In this document: positions 25,623 through 33,717 of the stretch, one piece after another
Layout: each line of letters starts with the position of its first letter
Position numbering within the stretch: position 1 is the stretch's first letter
Source: Lachnospiraceae bacterium
GTDB taxonomy: Bacteria; Bacillota; Clostridia; Lachnospirales; Lachnospiraceae
Length of the DNA stretch: 56,124 nucleotides
Direction: 5' to 3'
Assembly: GCA_009774615.1 (NCBI GenBank)
Contig: VSOC01000009.1
Coordinates: forward strand, 1 to 56,124
The notes under the pieces: model-generated
Database searches by the model: none
Seen by the model: the letters and a program-made list of their open reading frames with translations, nothing else
Told to the model about the DNA's origin: nothing
Program-made: the position numbers and the translations under genes

Positions 25623-27233
25623 ATGGGAGCAAAGCAGGAAATAATCAGGCAGTGGATTCGTGAAGGCAGAACTGTACTGGGAATTGAACTGGGTTCCACC
25701 CGGATTAAGGCAGTTTTGATTGGTGCGGATCATTCCCCCATTGCCGCGGGAAACCATGACTGGGAAAACCGGCTGGAGGATGGGGTGTGGACTTATACCT
25801 TAGAAGATATCTGGGGAGGGCTTCAGGATGCTTACCGGAAGTTGTCTGCGGATGTAAAAGATAAATACGGTGAAATCCTGGAAAAACCCGGGGCAATCGG
25901 AATCAGCGCCATGATGCATGGTTACATGGTCTTTGACCGCGGCGGGAAGCTTCTGGTACCGTTTCGCACATGGAGAAATACGATGACTGGGGAGGCTTCC
26001 CGGAAGCTGACGGAGTTGTTTCGGTATCCGATTCCCCAGCGCTGGAGCATTGCCCATCTGTATCAGGCAATTTTAAAGGAAGAGGAGCATGTGCCGCAGA
26101 TTGACTATATGATTACTCTGGAAGGCTATGTTCACTGGAAGCTGACCGGAAAGAAGGTTCTGGGCATCGGAGATGTGGCCGGAATGTTCCCGGCGGATAT
26201 GCACACCCACGATTTTGACCAGTCTATGGTAGAAAAATTTGATGCACTGATTGCCGAAAAAGCTTATCCGTGGAAACTGCGTGATATTCTCCCCAAAGCG
26301 CTAACCGCAGGGGAAGATGCCGGGGAACTGACCGAGGAAGGAGCAAGGCTTTTAGACCCAAGCGGGACACTGCAGGCAAAAATTCCTCTTTGTCCGCCGG
26401 AGGGTGATGCAGGAACCGGGATGACGGCGACCAACAGCGTTCGTGTCCGCACGGGAAATGTATCGGCCGGAACCAGTGTCTTTGCCATGGTGGTTCTGGA
26501 ACATGAACTGAAAAAAGTGCATCCGGAAATCGATCTGGTCACCACACCTTCCGGAGATCTGGTGGGTATGGTGCACTGCAACAACTGTACTTCGGATTTG
26601 AATGCATGGGTGGGACTGTTTGGAGAATTTGCCCGTGCCATGGGAATGGATATTTCCGCAGATCGACTGTTTGAGGTACTCTATAAAAAAGCCCTGGAAG
26701 GCGAAGCCGACTGCGGAGGGCTGCTGGCTTACAATTATTTTTCAGGAGAACATATTACAGGACTGGAGGAAGGGCGGCCGCTGTTTGTGCGCCATCCGGA
26801 CAGCCGATTGTCCCTGGCAAACTTTATGCGCACCCATCTCTACACCTCCCTGGGGGCGTTAAAGACCGGGCTGGATATCCTGTTTAAGGAAGAGCAGGTG
26901 AAGCTGGATATGCTTTTGGGTCATGGCGGGCTGTTTAAAACCAGAGGCGTTGGACAGAAGATTTTAGCTGACGCCGCAGGCGTGCCCGTGACCGTAATGG
27001 AAACCGCAGGAGAGGGCGGTGCCTGGGGCTGTGCGCTTTTAGGCGCTTATCGTCTGTGGAAAAAGGACGGTGAAAGCCTGGCTGATTATTTAGAGCGGGA
27101 AGTTTTTGCCGGGAAAAAAGGCTGTCTGACCGAAGAACCGTGCAAAGAAGGCAGCGAAGGCTTTGAAGCTTTTATGGAACGCTACCGCGCCGGGCTGTCT
27201 GTGGAGAAAGCGGCTGTTGAAGCTTTGCAATAG
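25623..27233 (+). CDS. araK: FGGY-family ribulokinase of the clostridial AraK type
   Basis: A 536-residue sugar kinase of the ASKHA fold: phosphate-binding loop LGIELGSTRIKAVLIG, substrate region GISAMMHGYMVFD, adenosine-side AGTSVFAMVV and GHGGLFKTRGVGQ. It differs clearly from AraB of E. coli or Bacillus; a non-orthologous ribulokinase called AraK has been described in Clostridium acetobutylicum, and this gene's place between araA and araD suggests it is the same type. ATG at 25623 follows ATGGAGGAAAAAG; the upstream in-frame ATG at 25596 has no binding site. Predicted reaction: L-ribulose plus ATP to L-ribulose 5-phosphate. Confidence 0.75.
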   Translation: MGAKQEIIRQWIREGRTVLGIELGSTRIKAVLIGADHSPIAAGNHDWENRLEDGVWTYTLEDIWGGLQDAYRKLSADVKDKYGEILEKPGAIGISAMMHGYMVFDRGGKLLVPFRTWRNTMTGEASRKLTELFRYPIPQRWSIAHLYQAILKEEEHVPQIDYMITLEGYVHWKLTGKKVLGIGDVAGMFPADMHTHDFDQSMVEKFDALIAEKAYPWKLRDILPKALTAGEDAGELTEEGARLLDPSGTLQAKIPLCPPEGDAGTGMTATNSVRVRTGNVSAGTSVFAMVVLEHELKKVHPEIDLVTTPSGDLVGMVHCNNCTSDLNAWVGLFGEFARAMGMDISADRLFEVLYKKALEGEADCGGLLAYNYFSGEHITGLEEGRPLFVRHPDSRLSLANFMRTHLYTSLGALKTGLDILFKEEQVKLDMLLGHGGLFKTRGVGQKILADAAGVPVTVMETAGEGGAWGCALLGAYRLWKKDGESLADYLEREVFAGKKGCLTEEPCKEGSEGFEAFMERYRAGLSVEKAAVEALQ

Positions 27234-27305
27234 CAGAAAAAAACATTTAGCAGAACACAAAAAGTTTAGCCAAATCGAACGCTTAAACATAAGTGAGGTA
27301 AAAAC

Positions 27306-28001
27306 ATGTTAGAAGAACTGAAAAAACAGGTGTGGGAAGCAAATATGGAACTTCCCCGGCGGGGTCTGGTAACCTATACCTGGGGAAATGTAAGCGGAAT
27401 TGACCGGGCTTCGGGTTTGTTTGTGATTAAGCCCAGTGGTGTAGAATATGAGGAACTGACTCCCGAAATACTGGTGGTTATGGATTTGGAGGGAAGGAGA
27501 GTGGAGGGGGAACTTAACCCCTCTTCCGATACACCGACGCATCTGGAACTGTATAAGGCTTTTTCGGAAATCGGCGGCATCGTCCATACCCATTCCCCTT
27601 ATGCAACTTCCTGGGCCCAGGCGGGACGGGCAATTCCCTGCTACGGAACAACCCATGCGGATTATTTTTACGGTGAAATCCCCTGTGCCAGAAATCTTAC
27701 TCCGGAAGAAATTGAAGAAGGGTATGAAAAAAATACAGGAAAAAGCATTATCGAAGTATTTACGGGCAAAAATCCCGTGTATGTTCCGGGGGTGCTGTGC
27801 AAGAACCACGGGCCTTTCGCCTGGGGAAAAAATGCTGCCCAGGCGGTCTACAATGCGGTTGTGATGGAAGAGGTCGCCAAAATGAATATGATGACCGAAT
27901 TACTAAGCCCGGACACGGACTGCCATACGCCGCAGTGTATGCTGGATAAACATTTTATGCGCAAGCATGGGCCGAATGCCTACTACGGGCAGGGAAAATA
28001 A
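27306..28001 (+). CDS. araD: L-ribulose-5-phosphate 4-epimerase
   Basis: A 231-residue class II aldolase-fold enzyme giving D-xylulose 5-phosphate. Zn(II) ligands and catalytic residues are visible: SSDTPTHLELY (Asp), HTHSPYATSWAQ (two His), and CKNHGPFAWG (third His). N-terminal TWGNVSGID and FVIKPSGV bind the phosphate. GAGG precedes ATG. Last gene of the arabinose operon; a bidirectional terminator lies 74 bp on. Confidence 0.95.
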   Translation: MLEELKKQVWEANMELPRRGLVTYTWGNVSGIDRASGLFVIKPSGVEYEELTPEILVVMDLEGRRVEGELNPSSDTPTHLELYKAFSEIGGIVHTHSPYATSWAQAGRAIPCYGTTHADYFYGEIPCARNLTPEEIEEGYEKNTGKSIIEVFTGKNPVYVPGVLCKNHGPFAWGKNAAQAVYNAVVMEEVAKMNMMTELLSPDTDCHTPQCMLDKHFMRKHGPNAYYGQGK

Positions 28002-28074
28002 GAAAGATAAAAAAAGAATACATAGAGAAGGAATACAGTAAAGAAAAAAGAAAGCAGGATTTTGTGAAGAAGAA

Positions 28075-28104
28075 AAAGGAATTGTCCGAAGGCAGTTCCT
28101 TTTT
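28075..28104. terminator. Bidirectional rho-independent terminator, araD/xylose isomerase
   Basis: AAAGGAATTGTC pairs with GGCAGTTCCTTT over 12 bp (two G-T wobbles) around a CGAA tetraloop, then T5. It stops the arabinose operon on the plus strand and the xylose operon on the minus strand. Confidence 0.8.
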
Positions 28105-28130
28105 CTGTGATCGTTTTATTTTATTTTTTA

Positions 28131-29615
28131 TCAGGCAAACGGATTTTCTGTCTTATAAAGCATTCCCTTAGGCTGGTTAAAGCCGATTTCTTCTACATCT
28201 ACACCGATATATTTGAATACTTCATAGATTGCTTTCCCATAATGACCAAAGGCAACGGCCCCATGGTGCGGGAAGTTCTTTTCAATCAGGACATGGCGGT
28301 AGAAGCGATTCATCTCCGGAATCGCAAAGATACCGATGGCACCGAAGGAGCGTGTTGCTACGGGAAGAACTTCTCCCTGGGCGATGTAGGCACGCAGGAT
28401 ATTGTCTGCCGTGCTCTGTAAACGGAAGAAAGTAATATCGCCGGGAAGGATATCGCCCTCTAACGTACCCTGAGTTACTTCTTCCGGGAGGGAACGCGCC
28501 ATAATCAGCTGGTATTTCATCTCGCAGAAGGAAAGCTTTTTCGTGCTGGTATTTCCGCAGTGGAAGCCCATAAAGGTTTCTCTCTGAGTGTAGGGATGCA
28601 CGTTTTTAATATCTTCTTCATAGAGATCCGCAGGCACGGAGTTATTGATATCCAAAAGGGTGACAACGTCTTCGCTGACACAGGTTCCGATAAATTCGCT
28701 CAATGCTCCGTAGATATCCACTTCACAGGATACCGGAATTCCGCGGCTGGTTAAGCGGCTGTTGACATAGCAGGGAACGAAGCCGAACTGAGTCTGGAAG
28801 GCAGGCCAGCATTTTCCGGCGATGGCCACATATTTGCGGTAGCCCTTGTGTGCTTCAGCCCAGTCAAGAAGGGTCAGTTCGTACTGTGCAAGTTTTTCTA
28901 AGATTTCCGGCTTTTTATTTCCTTTGCCCAGTTCTTCTTCCATATCCTTTACCACTTCCGGGATACGCGCATCCCCGGCATGGGCATTAAATGCCTCAAA
29001 TAAATCCAGTTCCGAATTTTCTTCAATCTCCACGCCAAGGTTATAAAGCTGCTTAATGGGTGCGTTGCAGGCTAAGAAGTTTAATGGTCTTGGGCCGAAG
29101 CTGATAATCTTTAACGAGGAAAGACCGATAACGGCGCGGGCAATCGGCAGGAATTCTTCAATCATCTCGGCACATTCCTCTGCGGTTCCTACGGGATATT
29201 CCGGAATATAGGCTTTAATATTGCGCAGCTTTAAGTTGTAGCTGGCATTGAGCATACCGCAGTAGGCGTCGCCACGCCCCTGAATCAGATTGTTTCCGCT
29301 TTCCTCGGCAGCGGCGATAAACATACACGGCCCGTCAAAATGCTTTGCCAGCAGGGTTTCGGAAATCTCCGGACCGAAGTTTCCCAGGTAAACGACCAGG
29401 GCATTGCACCCTGCAGCTTTGACGTCTTCAAGCGCCTGCACCATGTGGATTTCGCTTTCCACGATGCAGATCGGACATTCATAGATATTTTTGGCGTCAT
29501 ACTTTTCTTGATAAGCCTGCACCAGGGCTTTTCTCCGGTTTACGGAAAGGCTTTCCGGAAAGCAGTCACGGCTGACGGCTACGATACCGATTTTAACTTC
29601 AGGCATATTGTTCAT
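28131..29615 (-). CDS. L-fucose/L-arabinose isomerase-family protein, probable alternative xylose isomerase
   Basis: A 494-residue member of the COG2407 isomerase family (GIVAVSRDCFPESLSVNRRK near the start; LVVYLGNFGPEISETLLA; LTSRGIPVSCEVDIYGALSE; MGFHCGNTSTKKL). It is not related to classical XylA. It is paired with xylulokinase and an AraC regulator and convergent to the arabinose operon. In Clostridium acetobutylicum a protein annotated as L-fucose-isomerase-related and encoded near xylulokinase was shown to be a xylose isomerase, so D-xylose to D-xylulose is the best guess. L-fucose isomerase is unlikely: no fuculokinase or aldolase is near. Ribosome binding site AAAGGGG. Confidence 0.7.
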   Translation of the reverse strand: MNNMPEVKIGIVAVSRDCFPESLSVNRRKALVQAYQEKYDAKNIYECPICIVESEIHMVQALEDVKAAGCNALVVYLGNFGPEISETLLAKHFDGPCMFIAAAEESGNNLIQGRGDAYCGMLNASYNLKLRNIKAYIPEYPVGTAEECAEMIEEFLPIARAVIGLSSLKIISFGPRPLNFLACNAPIKQLYNLGVEIEENSELDLFEAFNAHAGDARIPEVVKDMEEELGKGNKKPEILEKLAQYELTLLDWAEAHKGYRKYVAIAGKCWPAFQTQFGFVPCYVNSRLTSRGIPVSCEVDIYGALSEFIGTCVSEDVVTLLDINNSVPADLYEEDIKNVHPYTQRETFMGFHCGNTSTKKLSFCEMKYQLIMARSLPEEVTQGTLEGDILPGDITFFRLQSTADNILRAYIAQGEVLPVATRSFGAIGIFAIPEMNRFYRHVLIEKNFPHHGAVAFGHYGKAIYEVFKYIGVDVEEIGFNQPKGMLYKTENPFA

Positions 29616-29710
29616 GATAAATATTCCCCTTTCTTAACACTTGGTTTATTGTTGTTTTTTTATTGTTGTTTTCTATAAATTATCGGCTATTGGACAGAAC
29701 GCTGCAAAAT

Positions 29711-31234
29711 TTACAAAAGAGCTAAAGCTTTATAGTCTTCTTTCAGGCTTCGGTAAAGCTTCTGGTAGAGCTGATGATAGGCGTCGTAGACGGCCATCAG
29801 TTCTTTAGCAGGTTCTGTATGGCTCTTTTCGCTGAGAATACGGTCACAGGCGGTTTCTATGTCCGGATAAAGTCCGCATCCTACACCGGCAAGGATGGCG
29901 ACACCCAGGGCCGGACCTTCATCCTGCTTAACCGTTTTTACCGGACAGTGATAGAGGGTAGCCAGCATCTGTCTCCATACCGGGCTTTTACCGCCGCCTC
30001 CGCAGGCCATCATCTGGGTGACTTCCACGCCCATTTCCTTTAAAATCTCGTTGCAGTCGCAGAGCGAATAGGAAACACCTTCCATCACGGCACGGAGCAG
30101 ATGTTTTTTGGTGTGGATGGCGGAAAGACCGAAGAATACGCCGCGGCAGTCCGGGTCAAGATGCGGTGTGCGCTCACCCATCAGGTAGGGAAGGTAGATC
30201 AGCCGGTTACTTCCGGCAGGAATCTCTGAAACATCCGCATTAATCAGGTCATAGACATCACAGCCTTCTTTTTCGGCACGGGCAAGATAATCCTGGCAGA
30301 ACTCATCCTTAAACCATTTCAGGGAAAGCCCCGCTCCCTGGGTAACACCCATGATGTGCCATGCGCCGGGAACTGCACAGCAGCAGGTATGTACACGGCC
30401 CTTCGGGTCGATGGATACTTTGCTGGTGTGGGCAAAGACAACCCCGGAAGTACCGATAGTGGTAAACGCCGTCCCGTCCCGGACAATCCCGGTTCCCACA
30501 GCAGCCGCAGCATTATCGCCGGCCCCGCCCACAACAATGGTTTTCGTACTTAATCCGGTTTTTGACGCAATCTCCGGAAGAAGGCTGCCCGTGACCTGGC
30601 AGGACTCGTACACCGTTCCCAGCAAATCCCGGTCAATGGAAAGGGCATCCAGAACCTCCTGCGACCAGCAGCGTCCCGGCACGTCTAAAAGCTGCATTCC
30701 GCTTGCATCGGATACCTCGGTGGCAAAGACACCGGTCAGGATGTAACGGATATAGTCTTTGGGAAGCAGGATGTGTTTGCAGCGGGCATAGTTTTCGGGT
30801 TCGTGTCTGCGCACCCAGAGGATTTTTGCCGCGGTCCATCCGGTCAGGGGCGGATTGGCGGTAATGGCAATCCAGCGCTCGCGGGGCATAAGGTTAAGCA
30901 TTTCCTCGACCTCTGCGCCTGTGCGCTGATCACACCAGATAATGGAAGGGCGGATAACCTCTCCCTTTTCATCCAGCATAACCAGACCGTGCATCTGTCC
31001 GGAAATGCCGATTCCCAGGATATCTTCTTTTTCTGCTGCCGATTTTTCCACCACTTCGCTGACTGTGGCAAGGACGGCATTCCTCCAGTCTTCGGGGTTT
31101 TGTTCTGCCCAGCCGTTTTGCGGCTGATAAAGCGGGTATTCCCGGGAAGCAGAGGCAATCACCGTGCCAAGTTCATCAAACAACACGGTTTTTGTGGCGG
31201 ATGTACCCACATCAATACCAATTAAATACTTCAT
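29711..31234 (-). CDS. xylB: Xylulokinase
   Basis: A 507-residue FGGY kinase phosphorylating D-xylulose. Signatures: YLIGIDVGTSATKTVLFD, GISGQMHGLVMLD with the substrate-binding His, IIWCDQRT, VVGGAGDNAAAAVGTG, GTSGVVFAHT and ACGGGGKSPVWRQMLA. ATG at 31234 follows ACGAGGAAAG; the in-frame start at 31279 lacks a binding site and would add an atypical tail. Between the AraC regulator and the isomerase on the same strand (67-bp and 95-bp gaps), probably one transcript. The 95-bp gap after it holds a tandem 15-bp T-rich repeat (about 29643-29672). Confidence 0.92.
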   Translation of the reverse strand: MKYLIGIDVGTSATKTVLFDELGTVIASASREYPLYQPQNGWAEQNPEDWRNAVLATVSEVVEKSAAEKEDILGIGISGQMHGLVMLDEKGEVIRPSIIWCDQRTGAEVEEMLNLMPRERWIAITANPPLTGWTAAKILWVRRHEPENYARCKHILLPKDYIRYILTGVFATEVSDASGMQLLDVPGRCWSQEVLDALSIDRDLLGTVYESCQVTGSLLPEIASKTGLSTKTIVVGGAGDNAAAAVGTGIVRDGTAFTTIGTSGVVFAHTSKVSIDPKGRVHTCCCAVPGAWHIMGVTQGAGLSLKWFKDEFCQDYLARAEKEGCDVYDLINADVSEIPAGSNRLIYLPYLMGERTPHLDPDCRGVFFGLSAIHTKKHLLRAVMEGVSYSLCDCNEILKEMGVEVTQMMACGGGGKSPVWRQMLATLYHCPVKTVKQDEGPALGVAILAGVGCGLYPDIETACDRILSEKSHTEPAKELMAVYDAYHQLYQKLYRSLKEDYKALALL

Positions 31235-31301
31235 ACACTTTCCTCGTCTTTCTATAAATTGTTTTTCTATGTTGATCATTGTTCATAATCCTTTTATATT
31301 T

Positions 31302-32135
31302 TTATGAAAAATGATAGTTCTTCCGATATTCACTGGGCAGGCATCCATAGCGTTTAAAAAAAGCTTTGGCAAAGGCGCGGCTGTCCGGAAAACCATGATT
31401 GACGGCAATGGACGATAAGCTGTGATCGGTGTTTAACATTTCCCGAAGGCTGTATTCCGTCCGAAGGTCTAAAAGATAGGTTTTATAGCTGACATCCGCA
31501 TAACGCTTAAATATCCGGGAAAGATAGGTAGGGGAAAAACCAAAGCGGCGGGCTACATCCTCTAATGTAATTTCCTGGTTATAGTTGGCCTTCATATAGG
31601 CTGTAATATTCGAAAGCTTGTCTAAATGGCGTTTCTGCCGGATGATTTTCTGGTCATTTTCTGTATTCATAAATTCTGTGACCAGAAGATAGAGCAGTTC
31701 TAAAAACAGGCTCTGAACCTTTAGTTCATAAGCAAAGGCTTTTGCCTGGTAGGTTTTATAAATCCGGGAAATTAACTGTACCAGTTTTAAGTTGTTCTCG
31801 TCGGACTGCTTGGAAAATACAACATAGTCATTTTCACGGATATAGCCGGAAAGACAGCTTATGGGAATCTGAAGGACAATCGTCATATTGGGTTCTGGCG
31901 CGTCAATGGAATGAACCTCATTAGGATTGACAATAACAAAGTCCGGCGCATGTAAGGGAATACGCACATTGTTCATCAGAAATTCCAGATGACCGCTGAC
32001 CACCAGAAAAATTTCCACGGATCGATGCCAGTGTTTGCTTCGTTTGTAGTTTCCGTCCTTTCCCTCAAATAAAAAAAGTTTAAAGGGAAGATCTTCATTG
32101 GGGATAATCAATTCATGTTTAAATTCCACAGGCAT
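31302..32135 (-). CDS. AraC-family regulator of the xylose operon
   Basis: A 277-residue regulator with an N-terminal cupin (SKHWHRSVEIFLVVSGHLEF; FVIVNPNEVHSID) and C-terminal AraC helix-turn-helix pair (TLEDVARRFGFSPTYLSRIF; LSSIAVNHGFPDSRAFAKAF). It is the first gene of the minus-strand run with xylB and the isomerase, so it most likely activates that operon. Different from the AraC regulator at 1577 and from AraR: each sugar block here carries its own regulator. Confidence 0.88.
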   Translation of the reverse strand: MPVEFKHELIIPNEDLPFKLFLFEGKDGNYKRSKHWHRSVEIFLVVSGHLEFLMNNVRIPLHAPDFVIVNPNEVHSIDAPEPNMTIVLQIPISCLSGYIRENDYVVFSKQSDENNLKLVQLISRIYKTYQAKAFAYELKVQSLFLELLYLLVTEFMNTENDQKIIRQKRHLDKLSNITAYMKANYNQEITLEDVARRFGFSPTYLSRIFKRYADVSYKTYLLDLRTEYSLREMLNTDHSLSSIAVNHGFPDSRAFAKAFFKRYGCLPSEYRKNYHFS

Positions 32136-32182
32136 TTACTTGCACAACCTTCCTGGACTTGCTGTTTTGCTTAACTATGCTT

Positions 32183-32211
32183 ATTATAGGGCACAGAGCG
32201 GAAAAAATCCA
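32183..32211 (-). promoter_or_regulatory. Candidate promoter of the xylose operon
   Basis: Minus strand TATAAT (32188-32183) is consensus; at 17 bp upstream the -35 is only TGGATT (32211-32206). A weak -35 fits an AraC-activated promoter. About 40 bp to the ATG. Confidence 0.4.
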
Positions 32212-32288
32212 GGGAATAACTTAACCTGTTTATAGCATTTTCTTGTCTTTTTTTTAAATAACGAAACCGAACCAGAGCCGCGGACCTA

Positions 32289-32316
32289 TTGACACAGAAC
32301 AAAAATATGATATACT
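32289..32316 (+). promoter_or_regulatory. Sigma-A promoter of the tetrapyrrole genes
   Basis: TTGACA (32289-32294), 16 bp, TATACT (32311-32316), upstream of cobI. No cobalamin riboswitch or B12 box is visible between it and the gene. Confidence 0.65.
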
Positions 32317-32332
32317 TTCCTGTAATGGACTG

Positions 32333-32361
32333 GCGGATATCTGCGGTGTGCAGGTATCCGC
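32333..32361 (+). promoter_or_regulatory. Leader hairpin before cobI
   Basis: GCGGATATCTGC pairs with GCAGGTATCCGC over 12 bp (one T-G) around GGTGT, then TTTATTG. It begins about 10 nt after the expected transcription start and ends 22 nt before the ATG; possible attenuator or 5' stabiliser. Confidence 0.5.
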
Positions 32362-32383
32362 TTTATTGCGAAAGGATGAAGGG

Positions 32384-33061
32384 ATGAGAGGAACATTGTA
32401 CGGTGTGGGCGTAGGGCCGGGGAATCCAAAGCTGATGACCTGCCTTGCCATAGAAACGATTGAGCGCTGTCCGGTGATTGCCGTTCCTGCCAAGGGCAGG
32501 GATTATGCGCTGAGCTATAAAATTGCCAGCGGTATGGTAAAAGGGCTTGAGGAAAAGGAATGTTTAAATTTATCTACCCCCATGACCAGGAACCGGGAAA
32601 TATTGGAGAGAAACTATGCACGGGCGGCAGAACAGATTGTTGCCTGCCTTTGTAAAGGAAAGGATGTTGCTTACCTTACCCTGGGCGATCCTGCGATTTA
32701 CTCCACCTATATTTATATCCACCGCATGGTCAGAGAACAGGGGTATCCGGCAGAGATGATTAACGGTGTTCCTTCTTTCTGTGCAGCGGCGGCAAAACTG
32801 GGGGAAAGCCTTGCCGACCGGGCACAGCAGCTTCATATTCTTCCGTCTTCCTATTCTATCGAAGAGGCTCTGGATTATCCGGGAACGAAGGTATTAATGA
32901 AAGCGGCTTCCCGGCTGCCGGAGGTAAAGAAGCTTTTAGAGGAACGGGGGACGGACGCGGTGATGATTGAAAACTGCGGACTGGAGGATGAACACATATA
33001 TTTATCCGTGCAGGAAATGCCGGAAACGGCGGGCTACTATACGATTATTCTGGTAAGGTAG
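32384..33061 (+). CDS. cobI: Precorrin-2/cobalt-factor-2 C20-methyltransferase
   Basis: A 225-residue SAM-dependent tetrapyrrole methylase: GTLYGVGVGPGNPKLMT at the N-terminus, LTLGDPAIYSTYIYI and EMINGVPSFCAAAA mark the CobI/CbiL group that methylates C20 in cobalamin synthesis. ATG at 32384 follows AAGGATGAAGG. It heads a short tetrapyrrole cluster but no other corrin-ring genes are present in the window. Whether it acts on cobalt-factor II (anaerobic route) or precorrin-2 cannot be read directly; the anaerobic route is expected for this organism type. Confidence 0.85.
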   Translation: MRGTLYGVGVGPGNPKLMTCLAIETIERCPVIAVPAKGRDYALSYKIASGMVKGLEEKECLNLSTPMTRNREILERNYARAAEQIVACLCKGKDVAYLTLGDPAIYSTYIYIHRMVREQGYPAEMINGVPSFCAAAAKLGESLADRAQQLHILPSSYSIEEALDYPGTKVLMKAASRLPEVKKLLEERGTDAVMIENCGLEDEHIYLSVQEMPETAGYYTIILVR

Positions 33062-33067
33062 GTGTTT

Positions 33068-33649
33068 ATGATCAGAGAAAATGCATTATCCATCCGGGAA
33101 CTGACGGTGGGCGGATTATTTGCTGCACTGATTACGGCGGGGGCTTGGGTGAAAATCACACTGCCCACACAGCCGCTGCCCATGCATTTTACGTTGCAGT
33201 GGTTTTTTGTGCTGCTTGCGGGGCTTTTGCTGAATAAAAAGCTTGCCGGTGCCAGCGTTGCGGTATATTTATTTTTGGGGCTTATGGGGGTTCCGGTGTT
33301 TGCTTCCGGGGGAGGCCCTTCCTATATTGCCCGGCCGACATTCGGCTATCTTCTGGGTTTTTTTGCGGCCGCCTATGCTATGGCCTGGTTAAGCGAGCGT
33401 GTGCAGCCTGCGGGATTTTTAAAGCTTTTTGGCATATCCATGGCAGGTTTTTGTCTGTACTATGGAATCGGTATTCTTTATTTCTTTATCATCTGCCGCT
33501 TTTTTATTGCCCGGGAAGTGACCTGGCAGATTCTTTTTATTAACTGTTTTCTGCTGACTGCGGGAGGTGATTTTGCGCTCTGTCTGGCAGCGGTGAGCGT
33601 AGCGGCAAAACTGCGGGGCATTGTGAAAAAAACACTTTATATGCCTTAA
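33068..33649 (+). CDS. bioY: BioY-family biotin transporter S component
   Basis: A 193-residue integral membrane protein with about 6 helices. ALITAGAWVKITLPTQPLPM and the turn GVPVFASGGGPSYIARPTFG followed by GYLLGFFAAA are the BioY signature; the second motif contacts biotin in ECF complexes. ATG at 33068 follows AAGGTAGGTG, seven bases after the cobI stop. It needs an ECF energising module (EcfAA'T) not found here. Its position inside a tetrapyrrole cluster is unusual. Confidence 0.85.
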   Translation: MIRENALSIRELTVGGLFAALITAGAWVKITLPTQPLPMHFTLQWFFVLLAGLLLNKKLAGASVAVYLFLGLMGVPVFASGGGPSYIARPTFGYLLGFFAAAYAMAWLSERVQPAGFLKLFGISMAGFCLYYGIGILYFFIICRFFIAREVTWQILFINCFLLTAGGDFALCLAAVSVAAKLRGIVKKTLYMP

Positions 33650-33679
33650 TGGAGTTATACGCCCTAATGAAGATAAAAG

Positions 33680-33693
33680 GCCGAGTACTCGGC
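33680..33693. promoter_or_regulatory. Perfect 14-bp palindrome before hemC
   Basis: GCCGAGTACTCGGC is a perfect 14-bp inverted repeat in the 68-bp bioY-hemC gap, ending 24 bp before the hemC ATG. It could be an operator or a small RNA hairpin. Confidence 0.4.
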
Positions 33694-33717
33694 AAATCAG
33701 GATAGAAAAGGAAACTT

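Noticed and set aside
28131..29615. L-fucose isomerase as the functional call
   Set aside because: No fuculose kinase, aldolase or fucose transporter nearby; pairing with xylulokinase points to xylose.
32317..32383. Cobalamin riboswitch before cobI
   Set aside because: Leader is under 70 nt and has no B12 box or multi-stem structure.
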